In this document: one piece after another, positions 1 to 11,636 of the stretch
How the letters are laid out: every line of letters begins with the position of its first letter
Numbering within the stretch: the first letter of the stretch is position 1
Origin: Moringa oleifera
Taxonomy: Eukaryota > Streptophyta > Magnoliopsida > Brassicales > Moringaceae
Assembly (NCBI GenBank): GCA_021397835.1
Contig: JAJFZO010000346.1
Coordinates: 18,128 to 82,127 of the forward strand
DNA length: 64,000 nt
Direction: 5' to 3'
The notes under the pieces: generated by a model
What the model was told of the DNA's origin: nothing
Seen by the model: the letters and a program-made list of their open reading frames with translations, nothing else
Database searches by the model: none
Program-made: the position numbers and the translations under genes

Positions 1-914
1 ATTTTCCCCACCAATGAGGCCTTGGCAGCAGGGGTGTCACGCCTTGCCCACGCTGGCCGTGTGGCTCACTCATTGCTAACGACCGAGGATCGTGTTGTCG
101 ATCGCGCTGCATAACGAGTCCATCAAGGCAAGCCTGGGCGTTGCAATGCGGCCCCGCATTTGCCACCTTGAGGGCCTGTGACAAAACTCTCCGCATGCTC
201 AAAATCACCCAACCGATTTGGCCCTCGCGTAGCATGCATCATCATTAGCTTCGCCGCCCACACCGTCGAGCTTGTGTAGCCACATCCCAACTCATTATCT
301 CACGATTTTTCTCAATTCGTTGCCCACGTTTTTCCCGTCGATGAGGCCGTGGCAGCAGGGGTGTCACGCCTTGCCCAGGCTGGCCATGTGGGTCACTCAT
401 TGCTAACGGCCAACGATCGTGTCATCGATTGCGCTGCGCAACGAGTCCGCCAAAGCAAGCCTAGGCGTCGGGATCTAGCCCCGCATCCGCATCCTCAAGG
501 GCCTGAGACGAAGCACTCAACATGCTCGAAATCCCCCTAGCGATTTGGCCCTCGCATAGCGTGCGTCATCGTTACTTTCGCCGCCCACACCGTCGAGTTT
601 TTCTAGCCACATCCCAGTTCATTATCCCACGATTTCTCTCATTTTGTTGCCCACGTTTTTCCCATCGATAAGGCCTTGGCAGCAGGGGTGTCATGCCTTA
701 CCCAGGCTGGCCATGTGGCTCGCTCATTGCTAACGGCCGACGATCGCATGGTTGACCGTGCTGCGCAACGAGTCCGCCGGGGCAAGCCTGGGCGTCGGGA
801 TCCAGCCCAGCATCCACCGCCTCGAGGGCCTGGGACGAAGCACTCCGCATTCTAGAAATCCCCCCAACGATTTGGCCCTCGCATAGCATGCATAATCGTT
901 AGCTTCGCCGCCTA
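1..914. repeat. Opening monomers of the left domain
   Basis: Three monomers start at 22, 349 and 676, exactly 327 bp apart. The first carries an unusual set of changes (ACCGAGGATCG, and GTCCATCAAGGC) shared with the monomer near 18170, so the two are related copies about 18.1 kb apart. No higher-order period can be tested because the array continues beyond the window edge. Confidence 0.9.
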
Positions 915-1536
915 CACCATCGAGTTTGCCCATAGCCATGCATAATCTTCATTGCTTCCCATGATTTCCATCATTTTGCCCCATGCCACATTTCCACCGT
1001 TGAGGCCTTATCCCATGGCATTTCTCTCATGTTCACGCCTTGCTGTTGGCTGGCCACCGATGAACTCCTTGGCCAGCCCAGCATCCACCGCCTCGAGGGC
1101 CTGGGACGAAGCACTCCGCATTCGAAATCCTTTGCCCTCGTAGCATGCATCGTTAGCTTCGCCGCCCATCGAGTTTGGCCACATCCCAGTTCATTATCCC
1201 ATGATGCCCATGTTTTTCCCACCGATGAGGCGGCAGCAGGGGTGTCACGCCTAGGCTGGCCGTGTGGCTCGCTCATTGCTAACGGCCGATCATGCTGCGC
1301 AACGAGTCCACCGAGGCAAGCCTAGGCGTCGGGATCCAGCCCCGCATTTGCCGCCTCGAGGGCCTGTGACAAAGCACTCCGCATGCTCAAAATCCCCCAA
1401 GCGATTTGGCCCTCCCGTTGCATGCATCATCATTAGCTTCACTGCCCACACCGTCGAGCTTGTGTAGCCACATCCCAGCACATTATCCCATAATTTCTCT
1501 CATTACGTTGCCCACGTTTTTCCCATCGATGAGGCA
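915..1536. repeat. Degenerate, shortened monomers
   Basis: Between the regular monomers starting at 676 and 1537 the 327-bp register is lost. Recognisable pieces remain: GAGGCC near 1003, the GCATCCACCGCCTCGAGGG segment near 1080-1100, GCATGCATCGTTAGC near 1145, and GATGAGG near 1226. Several internal stretches are missing, giving successive spacings of about 332, 223 and 306 bp. Unlike the indel patches at 31.8, 35.5 and 42 kb, the damage is mainly block deletions rather than scattered single-base insertions, so it looks like genuine satellite decay. Confidence 0.85.
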
Positions 1537-1863
1537 GTGGCTTCAGGGGTGTCACGCCTTGCCCAGGCTGGCCATATGGCTCGCTCATTACTAGCGACCG
1601 ACGATTGTTTCGTCGATCGCGCTGCGCAACGAGTCCGCCAAGGCAAGCCTAGGCGTCGGGATCCAGCCCCGCATCCACCGCCTCGAGGGCCTGCGACGAA
1701 GCACTCCGCATTCTCGAAATCCCCCCAGTGATTTGACCCTCGAATAGCATGCATCATCGTTAGCTTCGCCGCCCACACCGTCGAGTTTTTCTAGCCACAT
1801 CCCAGTTCATTATCCCACGATTTCTCTCATTTCGTTGCCCACGTTTTTCCCACCGATGAGGCC
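1537..1863. repeat. X-type monomer
   Basis: A full 327-bp monomer with the variants CATTACTAGCGACCGACG and GCATTCTCGAAATC. The same variants occur in the monomer at 23827. It begins an X-Y-Z run (1537, 1864, 2191) that recurs at 23827, 24153 and 24480, an offset of about 22.29 kb. Confidence 0.85.
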
Positions 1864-3813
1864 TTGGCAGCAGGGGTGTCACGCCTTGCCCAGGCTGGCC
1901 GTGTGGCTCGCTCATTGCTAACGGCCGAAGATCGTGTTGTCGATCGCGCTACGTAACGAGTCCACCAAGGCAAATCTGGGTGTCAGGATCTAGCCCCGCA
2001 TCTGCGTCCTCGAGGGCCTGTGACGAAGCACTCCGCATGCTCGAAATCCCCCTAGTGATTTGGCCCTCGCATAGCATGCATCATCATTAGCTTCGCCGCC
2101 CACACCATTGAGTTTGTCTAGCTACATCCCAGTTCATTATCCCACGATTTCTCTCATTTCGTTGCCCACGTTTTTCCCACCAATGAGGCCTTAGCAGTAG
2201 GGGTGTCACTCCTTGCCCAGGCTGGCCGTGTGGCACGCTCATTGCTAACGGGCGACAATCGGGTCGTCGATCGCACTACGCAACGAGTCCGTCGAGGCAA
2301 GCCTGGGCGTCGGGATCCAGCCCCAGATCCGTCGCCCCGACGACCTGAAACGAAGCACTCCGCATGCTCAAAATCCCCCCAGCGATTTGGCCCTCCCGTT
2401 GCATGCATCATCATTAGCTTCGCCGCCCACACCGTCGAACTTGTGTAGCCACATCCCAGCTCATTATCCCACGATTTTTCTAAATTCGTTGCCCAAATTT
2501 TTCCCACCGATGAGGCCGTGGCAGCAAGGGTGTCACGCCTTGCCCAGGCTGGCCGTATGGCTCACTCATTGCTAACGGTCGACGATCGTGTCGTCGATCG
2601 CGCTGCGCAACGAGTCTGCCAAGGTAAGCCTAGGCGTCGGGATCCAGCCCCGCATCCGTCGCCTCGAGGGCCTGAGACGAAGCACTCCGCATGCTCGAAG
2701 TCCCACCAGCGATTTTGGCCTCGCATAGCATGCATCATCGTTAGCTTCGTCGCCCACACCGTCGAGTTTTACTAGCCACATCCCAGTTCATTATCCCATG
2801 ATTTCTCCCATTTCGTTTCCCACGTTTTTTCCACCGATGAGGCCTTGGCAGCAGGGGTGTCACGCCTTGCCCAGGCTGGCCGTGTGGCTCACTCATTGCT
2901 AATGGCCGAAGATCGTGTTGTCGATCGCGCTTCGTAACGAGTCCACCAAGGCAAGTCTAGGTGTCAGGATCCAGCCCCGCATCTGCCTCCTCGAGGGCCT
3001 GTGACGAAGCACTCCGCATGCTCGAAATCCCCCTAGTGATTTGGCCCTCGCATAGCATGCATCATCGTTAGCTTCGCCGCCCACACCGTTGAGTTTGTGT
3101 AGCTACATCCCAGTTCATTATCCCACGATTTCTCTCATTTCGTTGCCCACGTTTTTCCCACCAATGAGGCCTTGGCAGCAAGGGTGTCACTCCTTGCCCA
3201 GGCTAGCCGTGTGGCACGCTCATTGCTAACGGGCGACAATCTGGTCGTCGATCGCGCTGCGCAATGAGTCCGCCGAGGCAGGCCTGGGCGTCGGGATCCA
3301 GCCCCGGATCCGTCGCCCCGACGGCCTGGGATGAAGCACTCCGCATGCTCAAAATCCCCCCAGCGATTTGGCCCTCCCGTTGCATGCATCATCATTAGCT
3401 TTGCCGCCCACATCGTTGAACTTGTGTAGCCACATCCCAGCTCATTATCCCACGATTTTTCTCAATTCGTTCCCCAAATTTTTCCCACCGATGAGGCCGT
3501 GGCAGCAAGGGTGTCACGCCTTGCCCAGGCTGGCCGTATGGCTCGCTCATTGCTAACGGTCGACGATCGCGCTGCGCAACGAGTCTGCCAAGGTACGCCT
3601 AGGCGTCGGGATCCAGCCCCTCATCCACCGCCTCGAGGGCCTGAGATGAAGCACTCCGCATGCTGGAAGTCCCCCCAGCGATTTTGGCCTCGCATAGCAT
3701 GCATCATCGTTAGCTTCGTCGCCCACACCGTTGAGTTTTACTAGCCATATTCCAGTTCATTATCCCACGATTTCTCCCATTTCGTTGCCCACGTCTTTCC
3801 CACCGATGAGGCC
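1864..3813. repeat. Trimeric higher-order repeat, two copies (about 981 bp each)
   Basis: Monomers at 1864, 2191 and 2518 are matched by those at 2845, 3172 and 3499. Shared variants support the pairing: GCCGAAGATCGTGTTGTC in 1864 and 2845, CACTCCTTGCCC with ACGGGCGACAATC in 2191 and 3172, and GCAGCAAGGGTG with a later GAGTCTGCCAAGGTA in 2518 and 3499. The second copy is 12 bp short because monomer 3499 lost part of the CGATCG dyad. Confidence 0.85.
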
Positions 3814-4585
3814 TTGGCAGCAGGGGTGTCGCGCCATGCCCAGGCTGGCCGTGTGGCTCGCTCATTGCCATAGTTCATTATCCCACGATTTCTCTCATTT
3901 CGTTGCCCACATTTTTCCCACCGATGTGGCCTTGGCAGCAGGTGTGTCACGCCTCGCCCACGCTAGCCGTGTGGCTCGCTCTTTGCTAACGGCCGACGAT
4001 TGTGTCGTCGATTGCGCTGCGCAACGAGTCTGCCAAGGCAAGCCTGGGCGTCGAGATCCATCCCCGCATCCACCGCCTCGAGGGCCTACGACGAAGCACT
4101 CCGCATGCTGGAAATCCCCTCAGCGATTTGGCCCTCGCGTAGAATGCATCATCGTTAGCTTCGCCGCCCACTCCGTTGAGTTTTTCTAGGCACATCCCAG
4201 CTCATTATCCCACGATTTTTCTCATTTCGTTGCCCACGTTTTTCCCTCTGATGAGGCCGTGGCAGCAAGGGTTTCATGCCCTGCGCAAGCTGGCCATATG
4301 GCTCGCTCATTACTAACGGCCGACGATCGTGTCGACGATCGCGTTGCCCAACGAGTCCTCCAAGGCAAGCCTGGGCGTCATGATCTAGCCCCGCATACGT
4401 CGCCTCGAGGGCCTGCGACGAAGCACTTCGTATGCTCGAAATCCCCCCAGCGATTTGTCCCTCGCGTAGCATGCATCATCGTTAGCTTCGCCGCCGACGC
4501 CGTCGAGTTTGTTTAGCCACATCCCAGTTCATTATGCCATAATTTCTCTCATTTTGTTGCCCACGTTTTTCCCACCGATGAGGCC
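3499..4585. repeat. Duplicated block, copy 1
   Basis: This run holds a full monomer (3499), a 118-bp truncated monomer (3814), a monomer with GATGTGGCC (3932) and a monomer with TTTTTCCCTCTGATGAGGCC (4259). The same order, including the truncation and the GATGTGG variant, recurs at 6324-7422, about 2.83 kb downstream. A block this specific is unlikely to arise twice, so the two are products of one duplication. Confidence 0.85.
3814..3931. repeat. Truncated 118-bp monomer
   Basis: The monomer runs normally to GGCTCGCTCATTGCC near 3870 and then jumps to AGTTCATTATCCC of the tail, losing about 209 bp. Both sides of the junction carry TCATT, consistent with a deletion between short similarities. 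An identical truncation sits at 6651-6768. Confidence 0.9.
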
Positions 4586-5891
4586 TTGGCAGTAGGGGTG
4601 TCACGCCTTGCCCAGGCTGGCCGTGTGGCTAGTTCATTGCTAACAGCCAACGATCGTGTCTTCGATCGCGCTACGCAACGAGTTCGCCTAGGCAAGCCTT
4701 GGCATCGGGATCCAGTCCCGCATCTGTCGCCTCGAGGGCCTGGGACGAAGGACTCCGCATTCTGGAAATCCCCACAGCGATGTGGCCCTCGCATAGCATG
4801 CATTATCGTTAGCTTTGCCGCCCACACCATTGAGTTTGTCTAGCCACATCCCAGTTCATTATCCCACGATTTCTCTCATTTCGTTGCCCACGTTTTACCC
4901 ACCGATGAGGCCTTGGCAGCAAGGGTGTCACGCCTTGCCCAGGCTGGCCATGTGGTTCACTCATTGCTAACAGCCTACAATTGCGTGGTCGATCGCACTG
5001 CGCAACGAGTTCGCCGAGGCAAGCCTGGGCGTCGAGATGCAGCCCCGCATCCGCCGCCTCGAGGGCCTGGGACGAAGCATTCCGCATGCTCAAAATCCCT
5101 CTAGAGATTTAGCTCTCGCAAAGCATGCATCATCGTGAGCTTCGCCGCCCACACCGTCGAGTTTGTCTGGCCAGATCCCAGTTCATTATCCCATAATTTT
5201 TCTCATTTCGTTGCCCATGTTTTTCCCACCGATGAGGCCTTGGCAGCAGGGGTGTCACGCCTTGCCCAGCCTGGCCATGTGGCTCGCTCACTGCTAACGG
5301 TCGACGATCGTGTCGTCGATCGCGCTGTGCAACGAGTTCGCCAAGGCAAGCCTGGGTGTCGGGATGCAGGCCTGCATCCGCCGCCTCGAGGGCCTGCGAT
5401 GAAACACTCCGCATGCTCAAAATCACCCAACCGGTTTTGCCCTCGCGTAGCATGCATCATCATTAGCTTCGCCGCCCACACCGTCGAGCTTGTGTAGCCA
5501 CATCCCAACTCATTATCTCACGATTTTTCTCAATTTGTTGCCCACGTTTTTCCCGTCGATGAGGCCGTGGCAGCAGGGGTGTCACGCCTTGCCAAGGCTG
5601 GCCATATAGCTCGCTCATTACTAACGCCTGACGATCCTGTCATCGATCGCGCTGCGCAATGACTCTGCCAAGGCAAGCCTGGGGGTCGGGATCTAGCCCC
5701 GCATCCGCCGCCTGGAGGGCCTGTGACGAAGCACTTCGCATGCTCAAAATCCACCAGGGATTTGGCCCTCGCGTAGCATGCATCATCATTAGCTTCGCCG
5801 CCAACACCGTTGAGCTTGTGTAGCCACGTTCCAGCGCATTGTCCCACCATTTCTCTCATTTCGTTACCTACGTTTTTCCACCGATGAGGCC
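4586..5891. repeat. S-T-U-V monomer block, copy 1
   Basis: Four monomers start at 4586, 4913, 5240 and 5567. S has GGCTAGTTCATTGC and GTGTCTTCGATCGC, T has AACAGCCTACAATTGCG, U has CCCAGCCTGGCCATG and GGGATGCAGGCCTGC, and V has ACGCCTGACGATCCTG. The same four types in the same order occur at 22415-23721 and at 24807-26112, so the block has been copied over about 17.8 kb and again over about 2.4 kb. Confidence 0.85.
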
Positions 5892-5996
5892 TTGGCAGCA
5901 GGGGTGTCACGCCTTGACCACGCTGGCCGTGTGGCTTGCTCATTATCCCACGATTTTTCTCAATTCATTGCCTAAATTTTTCCCACCGATGAGGCC
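5892..5996. repeat. Truncated 105-bp monomer
   Basis: The monomer starts at TTGGCAGCAGGGGTG and jumps at GCTCATT near 5940 straight into ATCCCACGATTTTTC, removing about 222 bp. In a full monomer CTCATT occurs both before GCTAACGG and before ATCCC, so the junction falls on a microhomology. An identical truncation follows the related S-T-U-V block at 23722-23826. Confidence 0.9.
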
Positions 5997-6323
5997 GTGG
6001 CAGCTGTGGTGTCACGCCTTGTCCAGGCTGGCCATATGGCTCGCTCATTGCTAGCGGCCGATGATTGTGTCGTCGATCGCGCTGAGCAACGAGTCTACCG
6101 AGGCAAGCCTGGGCGTCGGGATCCAGTCCCGCATCCGCCGCCCCGAGGGCCTGGGATGAAGCACTCCGCATGCTCAAAATCCCCCCAGCGATTTGGCCTT
6201 CCCGTTGCATGCATCATCATTAGCTTCGCCGCCCACACCGTCGAGCTTCTGTAGCCTCATCCCAGCTCATTATTCCACGATTTTTCTCAATTCGTTGCCC
6301 AAATTTTTCCCACCGATGAGGCC
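5997..6323. repeat. Hybrid X/Z-type monomer
   Basis: The first half matches X-type copies (GGCCATATGGCTCGC, CATTGCTAGCGGCCG). The second half matches the copies at 2191 and 3172 (CGCCCCGA, GGGATGAAGC, CCTTCCCGTTGC). The length is a normal 327 bp. The simplest reading is a crossover or conversion between two monomer types with the register kept. Confidence 0.75.
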
Positions 6324-7422
6324 GTGGCAGGAAGGGTGTCACGCCTTGCCCAGGCTGGCCGTATGGCTCGCTCATTGCTAACGGCCGGTGATCGTGTCGT
6401 CGATCGCGTTGCGCAACGAGTCTGCCAAGGTAAGCCTAGGCGTCGGGATCCAGCCCCTCATCCGCCGCCTCGAGGGCCTGAGACGAAGCACTCCGTATGC
6501 TGGAAGTCCCCCCAGCGATTTTGGCCTCGCATAGCATGCATCATCGTTAGCTTCGTCGCCCACACCGTTGAGTTTTACTAGCCACATCCCAGTTCATTAT
6601 CCCACGATTTCTCCCATTTCGTTGCCCACGTCTTTCCCACCGATGAGGCCTTGGCAGCTGGGGTGTCGCACCATGCCCAGGCTGCCAGTGTGGCTCGCTC
6701 ATTGCCACAGTTCATTATCCCACGATTTCTCTCATTTCGTTGCCCACATTTTTCCCACCGATGTGGCCTTGGCAGCAGGTGTGTCACGCCTTGCCCATGA
6801 TAGCCGTGTGGCTCGCTCATTGCTAATGGCCGACGATTGTGTCATCGATTGCGCTGCGCAACGAGTCCGCCAAGGCAAGCCTGGGCGTCTGGATCCATCC
6901 CTTCATCCGCCGCCTTGAGGGCCTGCGACGAAGCACTCCGCATGCTGGAAATCCCCCCAGTGATTTGGCCCTCGCGCAGCATGCATCATCGTTAGCTTCG
7001 CCGCCCACTCCGTTGAGTTTTTCTAGCCACATCCCAGCTCGTTATCCCATGATTTTTTTAATTTCGTTGCCTACGTTTTTCCCTCTGATGAGGCCATGGC
7101 AGCAGGGGTGTCACGCCCTGCCCAAGCTGGCCATATGGCTCGCTCATTACTAACGGCCGACGATCGTGTCGACGATCGCGCTGCGCAACGAGTCCGCCAA
7201 GGTAAGCCTGGGCGTCAGGATCCAGCCCCGCATCCATCACCTCGAGGGCCTGCGACGAAGCACTCCGTATGCTCGAAATCCCCCCAGCGATTTGCCACTC
7301 GCGTAGCATGCATCATCGTTAGCTTCGCCACCCATGCCGTCGAGTTTGTCTAACCACATCCCAGTTCATTATGCCATAATTTCTCTCATTTCGTTGCCCA
7401 CGTTTTTTCCACCGATGAGGCC
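6324..7422. repeat. Duplicated block, copy 2
   Basis: Monomers at 6324, 6651 (118-bp truncated), 6769 and 7096 repeat the order and private variants of 3499-4585. The block diverges again at the next monomer: 7423 is not S-type, whereas 4586 is. The right-hand duplication boundary therefore lies near 7400. Confidence 0.85.
6651..6768. repeat. Truncated 118-bp monomer (copy of 3814-3931)
   Basis: Same length and same junction as the truncated monomer at 3814, with TCATTGCC joined to a short run and then AGTTCATTATCCC. It was inherited with the surrounding block duplication and is not an independent deletion. Confidence 0.9.
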
Positions 7423-9346
7423 TTAGCAGCAGGGGTGTCATGCCTTGCCCAGGCTGGCCGTGTGGCTCGCTCATTGCTAACGGCCGACGATCGTGTCATC
7501 GATCGCGCTGCGCAATGAGTCTGCCAAGGCAAGCCTGGGCATCGGGACGCAGCCCCGCATCCGCCGCCTCGAGGGCCTGCGACGAAACACTCCGTATGCT
7601 CAAAATCACCCTAGCGATTTGGCCCTCGCATAGCATACATCATCAGTAGCTTCGCCGCCCACACCGTCAAGCTTGTGTACCCACATCCCAGCTCATTATC
7701 CCATGATTTTTCTCATTTCGTTGCCCACATTTTTCCCACCGATGAGGCCGTGGCAGCAGAGGTGTCACGCCTTGCCCAGGCTGGCCATATGGCTCGCTCA
7801 TTGCTAGCGGCCGACGATCCTATCGTGGATCGCGCTGCGCAACGAGCCTGCCAAGGCAAGCCTGGGCGTAGGGATCCAGCCCCGCATCCGCCGCCTCGAG
7901 GGCCTGCGACGAGGCACTCCGCATGCTCGAAATCCCTCTAGCGATTTGGCCCTCGCGTAGCATGCATCATCGTTACCTTCGTCGCCCACACTGTCGAGTT
8001 TATCCAGCCACATCCAAGCTCATTATCCCACGATTTTCCTCATTTCGTTGCCCACGTTTTTCCCTCCGATGAGGCCTTAGCAGCAGGGGTGTCACGCCTT
8101 GCCCATGCTGGCCGTGTGGCTCGCTCATTGCTAACGGCCGACGATCGTGTCGTTGATCGCGCTGCGCAACCAGTTCGCCAAGGCATGCCTGGGCGTCGAG
8201 ATCCAGCTCCGCATCCGTCGCTTTGAAGGCCTGCGACGAAGCACTCCGCATGCTCGAAATCCTCCCAGCGATTTGGCCCTCGCGGAGCATGCATCATCAT
8301 TAGCTTCGCCGCCCACACCGTCGAGTTTGTCTAGCCACATCCTAGCTCATTATCGATTGCTTTTTCTCATTTCGTTGACCACATTTTTCCCACTGATGAG
8401 GCCTTGGAAGCAAGTATGTCACACCTTGCCCAGCCTAGCCATGTGGCTCGGTCATTGCAAACGGCCGACGATCGTGTCGTCAATCGTGCTGCGCAACGAG
8501 TCTGCCAAGGCAAGCCTGGGCGTCAGGATACAGCCCGCATGCTCAAAATCACCCAAGTGATTTGGCCCTCGCGTAGCATGCATCATCGTTAGCTTCGCTG
8601 CCCACACTGTCGAGTTTGTCTAGCCACATCCCAGTTCATTATCTCAAAATTTCTCTCATTTAGTTGCCCATGTTTTTCCCACCGATGAGGCCTTGGCAGC
8701 AGGGGTGTCACGCTTTACCCAGGCTAGCCGTGTGGCTCGCTCATTGCTAACGGCCGACGATCGTGTCGTCGATCGCGCTGCGCAACGAGTCCGCCAAGGC
8801 AAGCCTTGGCATCGGGATCCAACCCCACATCCGCCGCCACGAGGCCCTACGACGAAGCATTCCACATGCTCAAAATCCGCCCGACGATTTGGCCCTCGCG
8901 TGGCATGCATCATCGTTAGCTTTGCCACCCACACCGTTGAGTTTGTCTAGCCACATCCCAGCTCATTATCCGTTGATTTTTCTCATTTTGTTGACCACAT
9001 TTTTCTCACCGATGAGGCCTTGGTAGCAGGTATGTCACGCCTTGCCCAGCCTGGCCATGTGGCTCGCTCATTGCAAACGACCGACGATCCTGTCGTCGAT
9101 CATGCTGCGCAACGAGTCCGCCAAGGCAAGCCTGGGCGTCGGGATACAGCCCCGCATCTGCTACCTCTAGGGCCTGCGACGATACACTCCGCATGCTCAA
9201 AATCACCCAAGCGATTTGGCCCCGGCGTAGCATGCATCATTATTAGCTTCGCCGCCAACATCATCGAGTTTGTCTAGCCACATCCTGGTTCATTATCCCA
9301 CAATTTCTCTCATTTCGTTGCCCATGTTTTTCCCACCGATAAGGCC
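7423..9346. repeat. Mixed monomers without clear higher-order period
   Basis: Monomers start at 7423, 7750, 8077, 8404, 8693 and 9020. All share the array orientation and, except the deleted copy at 8404, the 327-bp length. Copies 8404 and 9020 resemble each other (CCCAGCCT then GCAAACG), suggesting a weak dimer with 8077 and 8693. No convincing repeat unit is maintained across the stretch. Confidence 0.8.
8404..8692. repeat. Monomer with 38-bp internal deletion
   Basis: The monomer is 289 bp long. The part between the first CCGCAT (after the GGATCCAG-type segment) and the second CCGCAT (before GCTCAAAATC) is missing, leaving one CCGCAT at 8535-8540. This is a direct-repeat deletion using a 6-bp homology inside the monomer. 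Confidence 0.88.
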
Positions 9347-9673
9347 TTAGCAGCAGGGGTGTCACGCCTTGCCCAGGATGGCCGTGTTGCTCGCTCATTG
9401 CTAACGGCCAACGATCGTGTGGTAGATCGCGCTACGCAATGAGTCCACCTGGGCAAGCCTGGGTGTCGGGATCTAGCCTCCCATCTACCACCTCGAGGGC
9501 CTGTCACGAAGCACTACGCATGCTCGAAATCCCCCCAGCGATTTGGCCCTCGCGTTACATGCATCATCGTTAACTTCACCGCCCACACCGTCGAGCTTTT
9601 GTGGCCACATCCCAGCTCATTATCCCACTATTTTTCTCATTTCGTTGCCCATGTTTGTTCCACCGATGAGGCT
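9347..9673. repeat. P-type monomer
   Basis: Full-length monomer with CCCAGGATGGCCGTGTTGC and GAGTCCACCTGGGC. Closely related P-type copies occur at 11637 and 12291, so the P-Q pair seen there also existed here before the adjacent dimer array expanded. Confidence 0.8.
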
Positions 9674-11636
9674 GTGGCAGCAGGGGTGTCATGCCTTGCC
9701 CAGCCTGCCCATGTGGCTTGCTCATTGCTAACGGGCGATGATCCTGTCATCGATCGCGCTGCGCAACGAGTCCGCCATGGCAAGCCTGGGCGTCGGGATC
9801 CAGCCCCGCATCTGCCGCTTCGAGGGCCTGCGACGAAGCACTACGGATGCTCGAAATCCCCTTACCAATTTGGCTCTCGCGAATCATGCATCATCGTTAG
9901 CTTTGCCGCCCACACCGTCGAGTTTGTCTAGCCATATCCCAGTTCTTTATCCCACGATTTCTATCATTTTGTTGCCCACGTTTTTCCCACCGATGAGGCC
10001 TTGGCAGCAGGGGTGTCACGCCTTGCCCAGGCTGGCCGTGTGGCTCGCTCATTGCTAACGGCCGACGATCGTGTCGTCGATTGCGCTACGCAACGAGTCC
10101 GCCAAGGCAAGCCTGGGCGTCGGGATCCGTCCCCGCATCCGTCTCTTCGAGGGCCTGCGACGAAGCACTCTGCATGGTCGAAATCCCCCCAGCGATTTGG
10201 CCCTCGCGTAGCATGCATCATCGATAGCTTTGCCGCCCATATCGTCAAGTTTGTCTAGCCACATCCCATTTCATTATCCCACGATTTCTCTCAATTCGTT
10301 GCCCACGTTTTTTCCCACCGATGAGGCCTTGGCAGCAGGGGTGTCATGCCTTACCCAAGCTGGCCGTGTGGCTTGCTCATTGCTAACGGGCGATGATCCT
10401 GTCATCGATCGCGCTGCGCAACGAGTCCGCCATGGCAAGCCTGGGCGTCGGGATCCAGCCCCGCATCTGCCGTTTCGAGGGCCTGCGACGAAGCACTACG
10501 GATGCTCGAAATCCCCCTACCGATTTGGCCCTCGCGAATCATGCATCATCGTTAGCTTCGCCGCCCACACCGTCGAGTTTGTCTAGCCATATCCCAGTTC
10601 TTTATCCCACGATTTCTATCATTTTGTTGCCCACGTTTTTCCCACCGATGAGGCCTTGGCAGCAGGGGTGTCACGCCTTGCCCAGGCTGGCCGTGTGGCT
10701 CGCTCATTCTAACGGCCGACGATCGTGTCGTCGATTGCGCTGCGCAACGAGTCCGCCAAGGCAAGCCTGGGCGTCGGGATCCGTCCCCGCATCCGTCTCT
10801 TCGAGGGCCTGCGACGAAGCACTCTGCATGCTCGAAATCCCCCCAGCGATTTGGCCCTCGCGTAGCATGCATCATCGATAGCTTTGCCGCCCATATCGTC
10901 AAGTTTGTCTAGCCACATCCCATTTCATTATCCCACGATTTCTCTCAATTCGTTGCCCACGTTTTTTCCCACCGATGAGGCCTTGGCAGCAGGGGTGTCA
11001 TGCCTTACCCAAGCTGGCCGTGTGGCTTGCTCATTGCTAACGGGCGATGATCCTGTCATCGATCGCGCTGCGCAACGAGTCCGCCATGGCAAGCCTGGGC
11101 GTCGGGACCCAGCCCCGCATCTGCCGTTTCGAGGGCCTGCGACGAAGCACTACGGATGCTCGAAATCCCCCTACCGATTTGGCCCTCGCGAATCATGCAT
11201 CATCGTTAGCTTCGCCGCCCACACCGTCGAGTTTGTCTAGCCATATCCCAGTTCTTTATCCCACGATTTCTATCATTTTGTTGCCCACGTTTTTCCCACC
11301 GATGAGGCCTTGTCAGCAGGGGTGTCACGCCTTGCCCAGGCTGGCCGTGTGGCTCGCTCATTGCTAACGGCCGACGATCGTGTCGTCGATTGCGCTGCGC
11401 AACGAGTCCGCCAAGGCAAGCCTGGGCGTCGGGATCCATCCCCGCATCCGTCGCTTCGAGGGCCTGCGACGAAGCACTACGCATGCTCGAAAACCTCCCT
11501 GTGATTTAGCCCTCGCGTTGCATGCATCATCGTTAGCTTCGCCTTCAACACCGTCGAGTTTGTCTAGCCACATCCCAGTTCATTATCCCACAATTTCTCT
11601 CATTTTGTTGCCCATGTTTTTCCCATCGATGAGGCC
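9674..11636. repeat. Dimeric higher-order repeat Q-R, three copies (654 bp)
   Basis: Q monomers (9674, 10329, 10983) carry ACGGGCGATGATCCTG and GTCCGCCATGGC. R monomers (10001, 10656, 11310) carry the standard CGATCGTGTCGTCG and GGGATCCGTCCCC or a close form. The period is 654 bp. The segments 10230-10585 and 10884-11239 are nearly base-identical, so this expansion is recent compared with its surroundings. The first Q has a P-like left part (CCCAGCCTGCCCATG), which marks where the dimer began. Confidence 0.9.
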
